A DNA stretch of 64,000 nt from Mantis religiosa (Eukaryota > Arthropoda > Insecta > Mantodea > Mantidae), in NCBI GenBank assembly GCA_030765055.1, contig CM060952.1, positions 169,686,807 to 169,750,806 on the forward strand, written 5' to 3'. Shown here in pieces: positions 34,587 through 46,892 of this stretch (position 1 is the first letter of the stretch; the number at the start of each line of letters is the position of its first letter). A program made the position numbers and the translations under genes. A model generated the notes under the pieces. The model was given only the letters and a program-made list of their open reading frames with translations, had not been told where the DNA came from and searched no databases.

Positions 34587-35068
34587 TGTGACTTTGTGTG
34601 TTCGTGAAATTAAAAGTCCAATTGCACAAACTCAAAATGTTCTTCACTTCCACCGAATTACAGTTGGAACACTTGCCGATTCCATAGAATTACGTAGCGT
34701 ACACAATTACAATTCACCAGTTCGTCTGTCACAGGTCCACTCTACACTCGCAATTACGTACAACTCCTCAGATGCACAGTCTTCCACTCCGTTCACTAGC
34801 ACGACGCTCCTCCGGCTGCTCGCCAAGAACTGAACTCTCTCGCCAACTGCAGCCCCTTTTTATACGAAGATTGCTGTTTCTGGAAGACTCGCGGTTCAGT
34901 GAATCACCCCGAAGGTTCCAGACTCCAGGGAAGGGGAAAGAGACGGCTAGTGATGTTTTTCCAACCACCCCTCTTTAGCGCTACAAGATAAATGGGTAGG
35001 CGTGGTCGAATGCTTCCCGGCCCTCACTCAGCCGTCAGATGGTCGTGCCTTCCGATAACTGGGTGACA
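34587..35068 (-). repeat. Solo LTR, minus orientation
   Basis: Read on the minus strand it starts TGTCACCC and ends GTCACA. It aligns with the LTR at 46893-47394 along most of its length, including the ACGCCTACCCATTT block and the final AATAAAGAACATTTTGAG-like end. A 4-bp ATAT flanks both sides (34583-34586, 35069-35072), consistent with an LTR-element TSD. The core promoter is visible: TATAAAAA (34857-34864) and TCAGTT about 30 bases on (34829-34834). Heat-shock-type blocks lie upstream (TTC-tg-GAA at 34878-34885, GAA-gg-TTC at 34911-34918). No gag or pol lies next to it, so it is a solo LTR. Confidence 0.78.
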
Positions 35069-35072
35069 ATAT

Positions 35073-35340
35073 GCTTCTGGTAAACTATTTTCTGCTTTGA
35101 CAGGACGGTTTTCGATCTCAGGACTGACCTAGTGGGCCGTTTCTACACTACGGTTGGTGGGATGCTGGTTGTGCTGGCCTGCTGGGGTAGTTTCCAATTG
35201 GTAAATAGTAGAGAACCTGTCTTCTGCACTGTCATGACTACTTGGGTAGGCTCCTCTCGCCTTATTCTTCCTCCCGGGGTTCCCCACTTGGGGAATAAAC
35301 CACCTCCTCCGCAGTAATCCTAATTCTAAGTTTGCATTGT
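35073..35340. other. GC-balanced stretch of unknown nature
   Basis: This carries a 61-codon plus frame without recognisable domains and ends in a proline-rich, C-rich stretch. It is GC-richer than the flanks and may be an unrecognised repeat. Confidence 0.25.
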
Positions 35341-36735
35341 ATCTTAAATTACCTGAACATCCTTTGAAGCCTTTTTTATTCTAATTGAATGCCACGTAAT
35401 CTGTAAAGTTTAAAAGGCAGGCAAATCGCTTTTCAAAAATGTATACATGGTTAAAACTTTCAATTATATCGAATAAATAAATATTTCTGTGACGTGAATA
35501 ATTTTCGAGATATTCTTTATTCTTGGCTTTAGTTGATACGAGATAGGTCGCTGTCCATTATGTTCTCTTTGTCATAGGAATGCAAGTTTAGTGATCAAAT
35601 AACTGCCAAGTTATAAATGGCCCTCAAGTATAAGGAAATGTTTAATAAAACTGTTTGTGCAAATGTTAATCTCACTTAAAGTGAAGTAGATAGAAGAATA
35701 AATTTTGTATGAATTGTTTGTACAAGAGTGCGTAAGAAAGTCATCGAGTATAAAACAACTAAGAAAGAACATCGATATATACATTCGAATAACTTGTATT
35801 TCACGGTATAACATATTTTAAAAAGATGAACGTAGCATAGATCACTTATACTCAAAAGAATAAGGCATTTTGTCTTAAAGTTGTAACTATTTGTCGCGTC
35901 TAACATGTAACATGTTAACGGCTTGGAACAACTCATCAGCGATGATGTTCACTTAGTTTAGATTATTACTTTGGTTACTATCTTAAATCCACATGCACAT
36001 TGTATCCGCCCCTCCCTACCTCGCTCTCTCCCACCCCTCTCTTACTGAATCTTTCCCGTCTAAAGAGGATGGAGAGTAATCCCTGTAGTCGGGAATCGAT
36101 CAGTTACAGAACTTCTGGATCTGAATGTTTGCTGTAAACCACCAGACCACAGAGGCAGTCTACAGAGAGCTGGAGTCCCAAAACTTCAATTCAGAGAAAA
36201 ATATTCAAATAATCTCTACGAGTAAATTATGTCTTTGATGAATATAACTTCTTGCATTGCAATAAATATTGGTCTCATTTAAATTTTGTGGGCGTAGGTG
36301 TATTTAAATTGGCGCAATTAAGAAGAAAAAACACAAATTTCAAAAGTTTGAGAGACTGTTCTAGATTTCGCTCGTGCCGGTGGCTTTTTAAAACATGTAT
36401 GTTAATAAAACTCTAAAACCAAAACATAAACGTGGTAGAAATGACTTTTGCCGCCATTAGTTCAGTGGGCACATATTCATTTATTGCAAGTAAAACTCCG
36501 AAATCTATAAAGCATTTATTGCGATGCTTTCGAAATCATATATACCTAAAAGTAGAATGGCAATATGACTAGCAATATGATGTGCTTATTAAAAACTTAT
36601 CTAGGATCACTAGTAAATTTGCTATTAGGAATTACGTCAGCAAGTGATTCAGGATTATAACATTTTAAACTAAATATTATGATTTGTACATTATTCATAA
36701 CTCACTGTAGTGAAAATCCAAATTTTATGTGGTAC
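35341..36735. other. AT-rich gap with weak tRNA-like trace
   Basis: At about 36080-36160 the minus strand has a box-A-like GGTCTGGTGGTTTACAG and a box-B-like GATCGATTCCCG, as in an old tRNA-derived SINE. The stems do not pair well. The rest is featureless. Confidence 0.3.
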
Positions 36736-36746
36736 ATGACTAATAA

Positions 36747-37079
36747 AGGCCGCGCCTTGGCTGAGTGGTTAGACCGCTTGTCTCTCACCAGGGCAGCCCG
36801 GGTTCGATCCCAGGCGACCGCAAAAGTGAGATTTGTGTTGGAAAACATGACACTGGCGGGTTTTCTCTGGGTCCAACGGTTTCCCCCGCCAGCATTCCAC
36901 CGATTGCTCCATATTTCTAACACCTCATCTATCGTACTTTCACTTCCAGCGAAGGGCTGATCACTGATCCAGTCTCCCTGTGATAGGTAACCTCTGATCC
37001 TAAACCTAGGGCCTCGAGGTTCCGCCGTTCAAAAGGTCCTATGTTCCACTTTAGGAAATACAGGAGTTCATTCTTTCAA
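36747..37079 (+). repeat. SINE-2b, full length
   Basis: The plus-strand head GGCCGCGCCTTGGCTGAGTG and box B CGGGTTCGATCCCAG are followed by the GGCGGGTTTTCTCTGGG body. The 3' part reads AGGGCTGATCACTGATCC and beyond, which differs from the tail of the three SINE-2a copies. A perfect 11-bp TSD, ATGACTAATAA, at 36736-36746 and 37080-37090 fixes the length at 333 bp. Confidence 0.9.
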
Positions 37080-37117
37080 ATGACTAATAATAAATAGTTG
37101 GGAAATTGGCTTAATAG

Positions 37118-37427
37118 CACCGCGCAATGGCCCAGTGGTTAAACCACTTAAGTCTTACCAAGGCGTCCGGGTTCGATCCCAGGAGACTGCATGTGAGATT
37201 TATGACGCGCAGCACAACTCAGGGGCGGGTTTCCTCCGGGATCTCTGATTTTCCCCGCCAACATTACACGAATTGGTCCATTATCATCTCTCCTTTGATT
37301 TATTTCGCCCTCATTCTGTCATCTACTTCTCTCAATCTCATACCAGGCATCAAGCTGATCATCAATCCTGGGTATAAGGGAAAGAGGAAGAATACTCCAA
37401 CACAGCAATAGGGAAATTAGAGAAGAA
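37118..37427 (+). repeat. SINE-2b, full length
   Basis: Head ACCGCGCAATGGCCCAGTGG, box B CGGGTTCGATCCCAG, then GGGGCGGGTTTCCTCCGGGA, and a 3' part with AAGCTGATCATCAATCCTGG that matches the tail of the neighbouring SINE-2b. A 16-bp TSD, GAAATTGGCTYAATAG, lies at 37102-37117 and 37428-37443 (one mismatch). It inserted only 27 bases beyond the end of the previous copy, in the same orientation. Confidence 0.9.
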
Positions 37428-37443
37428 GAAATTGGCTCAATAG

Positions 37444-39620
37444 ATTCTTGTATGTCAAAATATTAAAGCATAATGTCTTATCAATAATATGTAATGCTGT
37501 GTTTCTTGAACTTCCAGGTTTGTTACTTATATTTCAATGGTTGTATGTTCTTTTTTCTTATGGTTATTTGTAGATCTTAGATGGTTCATAATTACATTTC
37601 TGTTATCCTTGTCAGTTGCCAGTTGCTTTTCATGTAACAATTCGGTATATTACATCATTTGATGTGTAGTTGTTAGATATAGATTTTATTTTTATATTTT
37701 TGTTTGTTTATAATGTAATTTGTTTATTTTTATTCATATATTGGATGCAATCAACTGTATACGCTGTGATAACTGGTGTAATGCCCTGTAACAGCAAATT
37801 GAAATAAATAAATAATAAATTAATTAATTAGTAAGCAATATATGTGGGTTTATACCAGTTTTTTAAAATTACTTTCGAAACAGCTGCTATATTACGAGTT
37901 GTACATCTAAATAGCGTGTAAAATAAGTACAGGGAGTTTACTCAACACTAGTGCTTATTGCGAGTATTTACGCTGAATAGGATGAACGCAAGCTTTATTT
38001 TCAAGTTCTTTTTACTTGTCATTTTCATCGTTAACTATCTCTGTGTTCTTACAATTTCTGATGCCTTCATAAACATTTCCTCGATCTTAATAGCTTCAGC
38101 ATGCTCACTAGGATCATTTCGGTGGAAAGTCCGATAATTAGCTTGGATCCACATCGCCGTGGTTGAGGAGGAATGAAAACATGAAGGAAATTGATTGAAG
38201 GACGGAGACTGAATTGAGCGAGTGTCTCCGTGTCACGGAACGTTAGCGTTAGTTATAGCGTGAAGACTAATGAAGAGGGAATAGAGTGAATGACGCCACT
38301 AAGAGGAATTTCCCCCTTACAACACGAGGATACAAATGGCTACTTTGTTTTGGGAGAGCCTCTTGTCCCTGTGAATTAACTACACTCCCGTCCAGTCGCC
38401 GTCTGACATGCCACAAACATCACAAGTAATCAGACACGAGTTCCGTTCTTAAGTGGTTAACATTAGGCACTGGTGCACATGAACTATTGTTGGAATGGAC
38501 GTTGACTCTCGTATTGGGAAGATCATCATCATATGATTATCTTTAAAACATGATATACTTAAATAAAAATCTGTGACATTGTAAAGGCAGTTCTATCGGA
38601 ATATTCTTATCGCGGCATATCTTGCTTGATCTGACATCATCAGGATTTTTTAAGGAGTCTTCTCTTGTATTTTCTATTGTCAAAATATATTAATGATCTT
38701 AAACATATATATGGGGAGAAAAATATTTATCGGATGCTTTACCATTTCGAATTGAGGGTTAAGAACATGCAGGACGCTGGGAATAAGTGAAGTTCTACTA
38801 ATAGGAAGGCAGCTGGGATGTCAGAAGATCGATAGTAGGGAAGTAGGTAGGTAAGCAGAGCTTGCCATTTTCCATTTATTGTTAGTGTGTGCCCCCCCCC
38901 CACCATGTTTCTTTACTGTTCTTTGTTTAATGTAACAGGAAATGATAATACATCGCAGTAATGTTTACCGCTGTTTTGTGAGATATTTATATTTAAGATA
39001 CGTACCTACTTGAATAAGTTTTTACTAAATTTTTTCGTTGTGTTTTCTGTAGAACTATATTTTATTTTAATTATAGTTCTGTGGTTTTTAATGCATCAAA
39101 TATTCTGTGTATTATAAAACCATGCAGTATTTGTGGACCCTGCACTGTATACTCTTATGGACCGAGTTGGGACGCATCAACATGCCTTGGGTGTGTATGT
39201 CTTAAACTTATACATCTCACAAATGATAAAAAAATAAATAGATTTTAACACAATTTTTATCTAAAGTGTCATTATCTTCCTAGTGGGTTAACGATGTTTT
39301 TATGAAACCTTCTCAGTCGATGTTATCTAACCGAGCTTTACGCATGTCGCATTACACCAATGGGCTGGCGACAATACTGAAATAGTATTGTATTTGGTCT
39401 GTATTTAATTCCAGTCCACCTTCAACGTAACTATTGTTCTGTATTACACAATCCCCAGAGCGTCTAAGGGTATTTCTAAGCACCAGGCCGGTGCGTTCTG
39501 CCGCAGCTAGGCCCCTAACGGACTGTAAATGGGCATGACAGGGTCAGCATATCAACTCCCTCGACGAAATGAGACTATTTCACCTTTTAGAGACGTTACT
39601 TTTCCATGCGGATAAGTGAA
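37444..39620. other. AT-rich gap, no gene seen
   Basis: A C run lies at about 38890-38899. A GC-richer patch at about 39450-39550 is not identified. No gene is seen. Confidence 0.35.
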
Positions 39621-39629
39621 AACAAATCA

Positions 39630-39701
39630 CGGTGGTACCGAGAATCAAACCCTGGTCTCCCGCGCCAAAGGCAGGCGCGCTATACCTGGGCCACCCAGAA
39701 T
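39630..39701 (-). repeat. tRNA-like sequence, separate lineage
   Basis: On the minus strand, GGGTGGCCCAGGTATAGCGC resembles a tRNA start with box A. GGGTTTGATTCTC is box B, and GGTACCACC can close an acceptor-like stem with GGGTGG. The anticodon arm is around CTGCCTTTGGCGCGGG. The arms are imperfect, so I regard it as a SINE head or tRNA pseudogene and not a tRNA gene. It is unlike SINE-1 to SINE-4. Confidence 0.5.
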
Positions 39702-39932
39702 GGTATGCGTATGGGTGTTCGTGACCTGGCGTGTCACAGCGTTCCTAGCTACTCCACCATACAAGCTACATCAGGGGTTTGTTTTGGAACGCTGTTGTGT
39801 ATAATTATGGAATGCACTCCATAGATTCCTCCAACGAAGGCTCCGTAAACAGTAAAATATATAAATAATGTTTGAACGTATAAACACCAATAATAACTTA
39901 CACCAATAATAACTTTCAACAATATTGCAACT

Positions 39933-40131
39933 AAAGGAGAGTGTCCCATAACATATGAGAACCCCCTAATGCTCTACCGGGAAACACACGAGTCAGTTGG
40001 AGAATTTAAGGTCATGTCGGCACGTTGGCCATAGTAGCTCAGTGTTTAGAGCAACCGCATGGAGAGCGGGAAATCCGTGGTTCAAATCCCGGCTGTCTCA
40101 TTGAATTTTTCAGTCTGGCTCTACTCATCTA
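39933..40131 (+). repeat. SINE-3, simple copy with TSD
   Basis: A perfect 12-bp TSD, AATATTGCAACT, at 39921-39932 and 40132-40143 encloses 199 bp. It holds part of the long arm (GAGTCAGTTGGAGAATTTAA), a tRNA-like core at 40028-40099 with anticodon loop ATGGAGA (GGA, with the expected T before it), and the short arm GAATTTTTCAGTCTGG. There is no inverted second half. The TSD length indicates that the family moves by target-primed retrotransposition. Confidence 0.88.
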
Positions 40132-40143
40132 AATATTGCAACT

Positions 40144-40639
40144 TTATAAAACATTATCTGAAATAGTCTACAAATATATATGCCTAAACAATAAATTGCA
40201 AATCATTTTAATACACGTAATGCACCTTTAATAACACTGAGGTCTATTATTATAATTCATTGTTTAATTTATAATTTCTGCAAAATGATACAGAAACTGT
40301 GAGATAGGATCTCTGGCTACAATCAGTAGGCCATTTCAATTTAGGCAAGATGACGTAATTATAAGTTATAAGTTTGTGTATTGCTGTTCATTGTTTGGCA
40401 AGTATGACATATTTTTAGTTTTGAAACGTTATTGAATTAATAATAGTAGTGAATAGAGCTTTTGATCTTATTTGTTATTTAGTGCATACTTTGTATTTTA
40501 ATAGTCATTTCTATTTTTTCAAAAACTTAAGATTTCATTAGAGCTCCATTAGAGCAGCAGCTATGTTATGTCATAGTACCCCTCAATGGCCCTCCCTCCT
40601 GAGATGTGTTAGGTGCTCGCCCATACCTTTTGTAAGATG
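40144..40639. other. AT-rich gap, no gene seen
   Basis: Nothing recognisable. Confidence 0.4.
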
Positions 40640-41460
40640 TTGCTGGTTCTCACTTTCTTCTCCGGCAGCCAGCCAGGTGATAAGATGATTAGATATCAAC
40701 ATTTCGGGAGTGTGCATCTCTCCCATCATCAGGATATTTATAAAATGTTATAACCACAAATGAAATACTGGATATATTACAACTATAAACAAAGACAAAA
40801 CACTATCAAAATTCGCATTACTGAACAAAAGACTGTTTTCAGTAAATTAAATGCCAGGTCAGGAGATGGCGAGAGTATAGAAAATTGTGTCAAAAAAACG
40901 TAATTACTTAAATTGATCATCAAACTGTATTGATCTTTGCTTCTTAATTCGACGGATTTCCGTTTTAAGGCCGGTTTCCAAGATGAGCTGAACTGAAATC
41001 CAGCATCACGACTAAGCGTGCTCCTTTCAGAGGAAATCGCCAAAGCCTCCTTAATTCTCCGCTCCCAGTAACTGTTGCATTTTGCCAAGGTGGTCGTCTC
41101 CCGAAATTTGGCTCTATGGTCGTTATCAAAGCAATGCTCTGCCAGCCCAGACTTCTCAGGTTGCATTAAACGAATGCTCCGTTCATGTTCGATTATTCTA
41201 GTAGCGATGGTCCTACCGGTTTGTCCTATATACTGTGTCCCACATACACAGGGAATGCGGTACACTCCCGGAACTTGGAAGTCTAGTTGCCTTTCACTGG
41301 TCTCAACAGCTGTTTAATCTTCGGAGGTGGCTTGTGGGTTGTCCTGATGTATTTGGCGAGAATTCTGCTGATTCTGTCGGATAGATTGCCGGCAAACGGG
41401 GTGCAGGCTGTAGCGGTAGACTTGACGAATTCGTGGCTATGAATGCTTCAGGTCTTGTGT
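40640..41460 (-). pseudogene. Penelope-like element fragment with GIY-YIG endonuclease
   Basis: The minus strand from about 41460 reads PFAGNLSDRISRILAKYIRT, HKPPPKIKQLLRPVKG, then a frame change and VYRIPCVCGTQYIGQTGR. It continues EHERSIRLMQPEKSGLAEHC, NSYWERRIKEALAI and ending near SWKPALKR (about 40965). VYR...YIGQTGR is the GIY-YIG core with its Arg, and the His-Glu stretch is typical. This linker plus endonuclease order is that of Penelope-like retroelements. The reverse transcriptase is not present, so the copy is 5'-truncated. Downstream, near 40705-40735, the ACTCCCGAAATGTTGATATC stretch resembles the 12660-12754 foldback. The endonuclease would nick target DNA during integration. 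The frame from 40783 is closed only by chance sequence past the domain. Confidence 0.85.
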
Positions 41461-44400
41461 TACTGGTTCTGTTTGCGTATTTCGTGTTATGTTAACCATT
41501 GAATCCATATAATGTAAGACTCAGTACTATAGGAGTTTCTTTATTGTTTTAAATCATTTTGTCAAATGTAGTGTTCCACGCTATATTAAATATTACAAAA
41601 CAAGGGAAGAGGAAAACTCAGTTCAAAAGTTCTTTACCGCCTTGCTGGACTTCACCTTGTCATTTTAAATGCACCTCGTTAAGAATGTATAAAATTGTTC
41701 CATTAGATCCGTAAGAGGTGAACACGAAAGGAACCAAGAAAGTTTGTTATTGTACTACCCACAATGGTATGCACTTTCAATGTTTTAAGGGGTAGCATTA
41801 TTTCTTCAATTATATCTACTTAATATACACTTTAATAAAGTGTATGTTCATACCAGTATTGATAAAACCATTTATATGACAGTGATATTGCGGCAGTTGT
41901 CTCTTGAAATGAATCTTAATGTATATCATTATATCTGATCTTGATTCAGTACGGAGGAGTTTTCTCATTATTGAACATCGTTCATTACTTCAGAATATTT
42001 GCTAAGCGTTTTCCTGTCATTGCTTAATGACCCAGAAAGCAGGAAAGACAAATGAAGGACAGGAAAAATTATATTCGTGATAGAGTTTTCGTGATTGTGT
42101 CCATCCTTTTATTACCATCCAGACTCTTAAAGAATCTTTATCGACTTAGTCGGTATAAAGAGGTTAACGTTTTCCTCTAGTTACGGTTCATGGAAAAGAA
42201 GAATTTCGATGTAATTTCTTGTAAACGGAAACTACGGCATATCCCTTATGACCCTCAGAAAATTAAAAGGAATGTAAATCTAATACTTCGTAGCCTAGCT
42301 AAAAACTACGTTTTATGGAACATGTAATTTTTTTCTGCACACAACTCGAGGAAGAAGTATTTTCGATATTGAGAAGTCATTCGATCTGATCCGGGTTTCT
42401 AGAAACCGTTATTATATTGACTGTAAGAGAGGATGTTATTATAGCACCGTGGAAAATCCTGATCTGTTATGCAATTTGTGGTAGGAACCAGTATGGTAAC
42501 TTCGGTTGTATTCCATTGACTTCCTTTCCAAAATAAAAGAGGAACTGGGCCAGTCTTGCATCAGTACTGTTTATTGATTTTAAGTTTTATATGAGCCTTA
42601 CTATTCTGTTTCTGTCAACCATGATCCCAGCTTAGAAATCAGAGTGTAGAAAATCTTTTTACTTTCTTTACCACTCATATACGTACATATCTACAATATG
42701 TAACAGAAAGTATTGTGTTTCACCCAAGAAACTGATGTCGAGGTTTAACTGGAATACCTGTTCTAAGATTCTAATTATAAAAGTAGCATTATGGATTAAT
42801 TTTTTATTTTAGAGTAAATATCGTGTCGATTAAAATTAATCGATTACAATAACTATTATTCAAAACTCTTCTAGCCAAATTTGGTCCTCTTTGTTTTGAT
42901 GTATTGCTTCCAACGTAAACAGCCTTCCTACGCATCAAGCTTTCACTAGACACATAATGTTTTTTGAACTTTCTGATAATATAACTCCTGTTAGCTAAAG
43001 AAATCAATCTGAACCCCAAGAGAGCCTAAATAACACTTACGTTGGGAAATTTCTAATAGGTACATAACTACATACGATTGCTGACAGAGAGGTTTCTTTC
43101 CCTACAGCTTGTGTTTGACAACATATTGTATACAAGTGACTATCGCTTGCTAGCATAAACTGTGCTGTACGACCTTGAACCGATCAGTTCGCTTACGCAG
43201 CTATGGAAACAATAGGTGATCTCTCTTCTCAGTGCTGGTGATGGTGTAACTTTTCTGTAAACTGCAGTAAGTCAGTAACGTTTCCGAGTTCGTGTCAGTG
43301 AGTGAAAGTTTTGCGTTATAAAGTTAAAACAAGGAAAAACGTTTTGTGCTAAGTGAAATTAAAATATGCCATAGGAAAGTTTGCGAGGGGAACTGGGTGT
43401 ACATTTTAGCTTAATACTAAATAAATCTGGTAAAGTTTCTGACAGAATAAAAAAGTATTTTGTAAAGTGACTGGGCGAATCTTCACGTAAACTATTATTT
43501 GCATGTCAGTCTCACAAATCTTAGTAGATATTGATATAATATGTTGCTAAATAATAACCTACAAAAATTTTGTAGATATAATTAAATACATACTAAAGCA
43601 TGTACACTTGATGCAAACACATATTTTGAATCTAAATATTTAAAAGTTTCATAAATGAGTATAGAGCATAAAGTACTTCATATAATCCTTAACCTAATTG
43701 TCGAACAGAGAATATTCCTGTTAATCAATAGATTAATCGATTAAAAGAACACATGTTTAAACGATTAACATTTTGATCTATCTACATCACTAGTAAATAC
43801 CAAACGTGGCATTCGGTTCAGATCTTTGAAAGGTAGTACACAACATTTGTAGCAGCTTATAAATAGCTTTTATTTAGTGGCTATATGGTTAATTCGGGCT
43901 ACTGTTGTTCTCTGTATTATCAGGTTGGTTTTCATTTAGTGTTTTAGCAGAATAGTGTTCATCTAAAGTTATATCATTTCAGATTATAACACGTAGTATG
44001 CACTATTGTTCTGTTTCTTTCGAAATGGAAATTGTATTGTCTTTAATATATCAGTTATTTAAAAAAAAATTATGTTTCTATGATTTGTTGCTAAAACCCA
44101 TGCTTTTAATTACAAATACATAAACATGTTCTTGCATCCAACGAATGGTTAATTTTTAAAATTATGCTTTATTATTTTTGCAAAAATCGTCTTAAGCCTT
44201 TACGATTTGTATGCGGTTGAATTTGAGTAGTAAAATGACCTATCACCAAAATATTCTTTTCCTTTTCTTATACCTTCTTAGCTCTCGGACTTTATGTTTG
44301 CGTTTTGTTGTGATAATTGTTCTTCTTGTTATTTAGTACTTGTCTTGCGAAAGAGTGTGAATTAACTTGCTCGAGTAATAAAAGAAAAACATGCCATTGC

Positions 44401-46892
44401 ATGTCTGGTTAAATCGCCGATAGCAATTTGGATTGTTTTAATAGAATTAAGTTGTTAAAAGAACTCGTGATACTTGTGCAAGAACTTCGTGTGCCTCAGT
44501 TGAAAACGCAGATTTATCAGCAATGTAGGTGGTCCTGTCCTGAGCACGGAGTTCGATTTTAGCAAATGAAACTTCCTTTCGTAATGACTGCGAAATCTTG
44601 ATTATTGTACCACTTCAGAGAATTCCAATTGTATTATTGTTATTATTACACAAATCTACAACATATACTCTAAAATAATTATTTGAATGTCTTGTTGCCA
44701 ACAACATTCATAGATTATTAAACTTAGTTTATTAATCCTACATGGTGAACCTACCACAATTTCTCTCAAAATTAGCCCATCAAACTACAAAAAAGTAGAT
44801 AATTGAGTGTGTTTGTGCTATGAGTTTCTTCAGTAGTTGCACACATTTTGGCAAATCGAGTAAATTTGTACCTTTACTGGTCTGATGGTCTGATTTCCAA
44901 GTATCTTAATTTTTGTTGTTATAACCACTTTTAGTTTTATGAAAGACCGTGAGGTCGCTGATATTTAAGATTTGCAGCAAACATAAATTACTTTGATGTT
45001 CTAAAATATTGCAGTTACTTTACCGGTAAGAATATTACAACTTAAAAATGGAATTGAAACACATTTCACAAGGCAGTTTGAATCACGAGCTACTGGATAA
45101 GTGAACTCGGGTGGAACAGCAAAATTGTCATTCAGCATGCGAATCACCGAGTCAAACAAATGGGTTAAGCAAGCAGACAGATTCACTGTAAAACATACCG
45201 CAGTTAAAGTATCTCGAAAAATTAGTTACTATGCACCTGAAATCAAACTATTTTATTAATGTTTTATGCACAAGAATTAGAGATAGTGCTTTAATGATAT
45301 CGTTTAAAATTGTACATGATAATCGGTTTAAGGGATGCATATTATTTAAATTGCTGCATGCCATTTAGTTCAGAGTTTGTTGTCGCTATTATTTTCATTG
45401 GTTTTTTGGGTTAACCTGTGTTTATATTGGAATTCAGGTCACCATTTTGGCTTATTATACCACAGTTTCCTAATTTAAAGCCCTATTGGGTCATACTTAG
45501 GAATATATAAGTATCAATTCTTATTGACTGCATGTTTATGGACTATCTGGTTTCTGCTCTTTCAGATGTCTACAAAGAATATAAAAACCTTAACTCTGAT
45601 AAGTTTTAAAATATGTGATTACACACGAAATTAATTCTGAAAACTGCTACCTTATTTTTTACTATATAAATATTTCGTTTAGTAAAATATTATGTCCTTT
45701 AGGAATTATGATTTTTCACATCTATTCTAGCAGATAAATTTATAAACTTTATAGAATTTGAATATACAAAGGATAAAGGATTAAAATTGGAGCAACCACG
45801 ACAGTTCTTAGGATACAGTGAAATATAAGTGTAAAAAACGAAAACATAAAAATAAAGTATAAAGCAACACATTTAGTTATCTATATTATAGAATATAAAA
45901 TATATATTAGGATGTGAGACATAAGGGTATGAGTGTGTCATTTTAAATGCTTTGCCACTAAAGACACCAAAAGGGTTTCACGGAAGCAGCCTATAAAGCG
46001 ATTCATGGCTTAACTGTTAATGAATAAGTAAAAGAAATCGATATTGTAGCACCCTCCTGTATATTGCATTTTCATTTAGATGCAAAGTAGATGGTGAAAT
46101 ATACCGCAATTTCCTATTTTATTAGCTTCTCCTGTTATAGTAGAAACTTCGCTTGCCGCAGCATCTCTAGTTTTCCCAGTATCTTTCGTAATGACTCGGC
46201 ACTCTTGATTTTGCTGCAGTAAATTAAAGCAATTAAGCTTCATTTGCACTTCCGTAGGATACTTCGCAGTTTGAATAAAATTTTAGAGAGTATCATCTAG
46301 GGAGAAATAAAACAATGTATGGTACTTCTGAGTGGTACATAAGCATCTAATCAAGTAGGATAAATTAACATTTAGTTTACAAATGACAAATACAGTTTCA
46401 AATTTTAAGGTTTATTTTTTACCTTCTCTATCATTAGATGCACATCAGGAAGTGAGGGTTATGCGTCCCACCCAAAAATATGGTATTGAGATTTCCGAGG
46501 AATTTTTAAGGTCCTCAATCCAAAAAAACACTTTCTTGAGAAATGGTACTTTAATTTTTGTATTTATCTTGCGTTTATCTAGTTTTGTGTAGTTATCTTG
46601 CTTCTAACAACGAAATATTTTAAATTTTGTAACAGAAGTATTTGTTACAGCAGAATATGTATAAAATGAATAACGTTGAAACAGTAACTGGTAAAACCTT
46701 TGTAATATTTATAGTGTGTGTAGCTGAGGTGAAACAGTTTTATAGTTATCTGAAAAGGTTCCCAGAGCCGTAGCTCATGCTAGGGAACAGTACAAGGATA
46801 TATAAAACGACGGCAAAGTACAAAGTACAGCCCTTAACAATGCCTACATTACATTTTCTTAGTAGGAATGAATTGCGTACAAAAATAACATT
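41461..46892. other. Long AT-rich gap, no gene seen
   Basis: This is the largest interval with no recognised element. A leader-like sequence near 43230-43350 (GTGTCAGTGAGTGAAAG) is the only GC-balanced part. A short palindrome lies at 41825-41845. No exon, RNA gene or repeat family seen elsewhere in the window occurs here. Confidence 0.4.
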
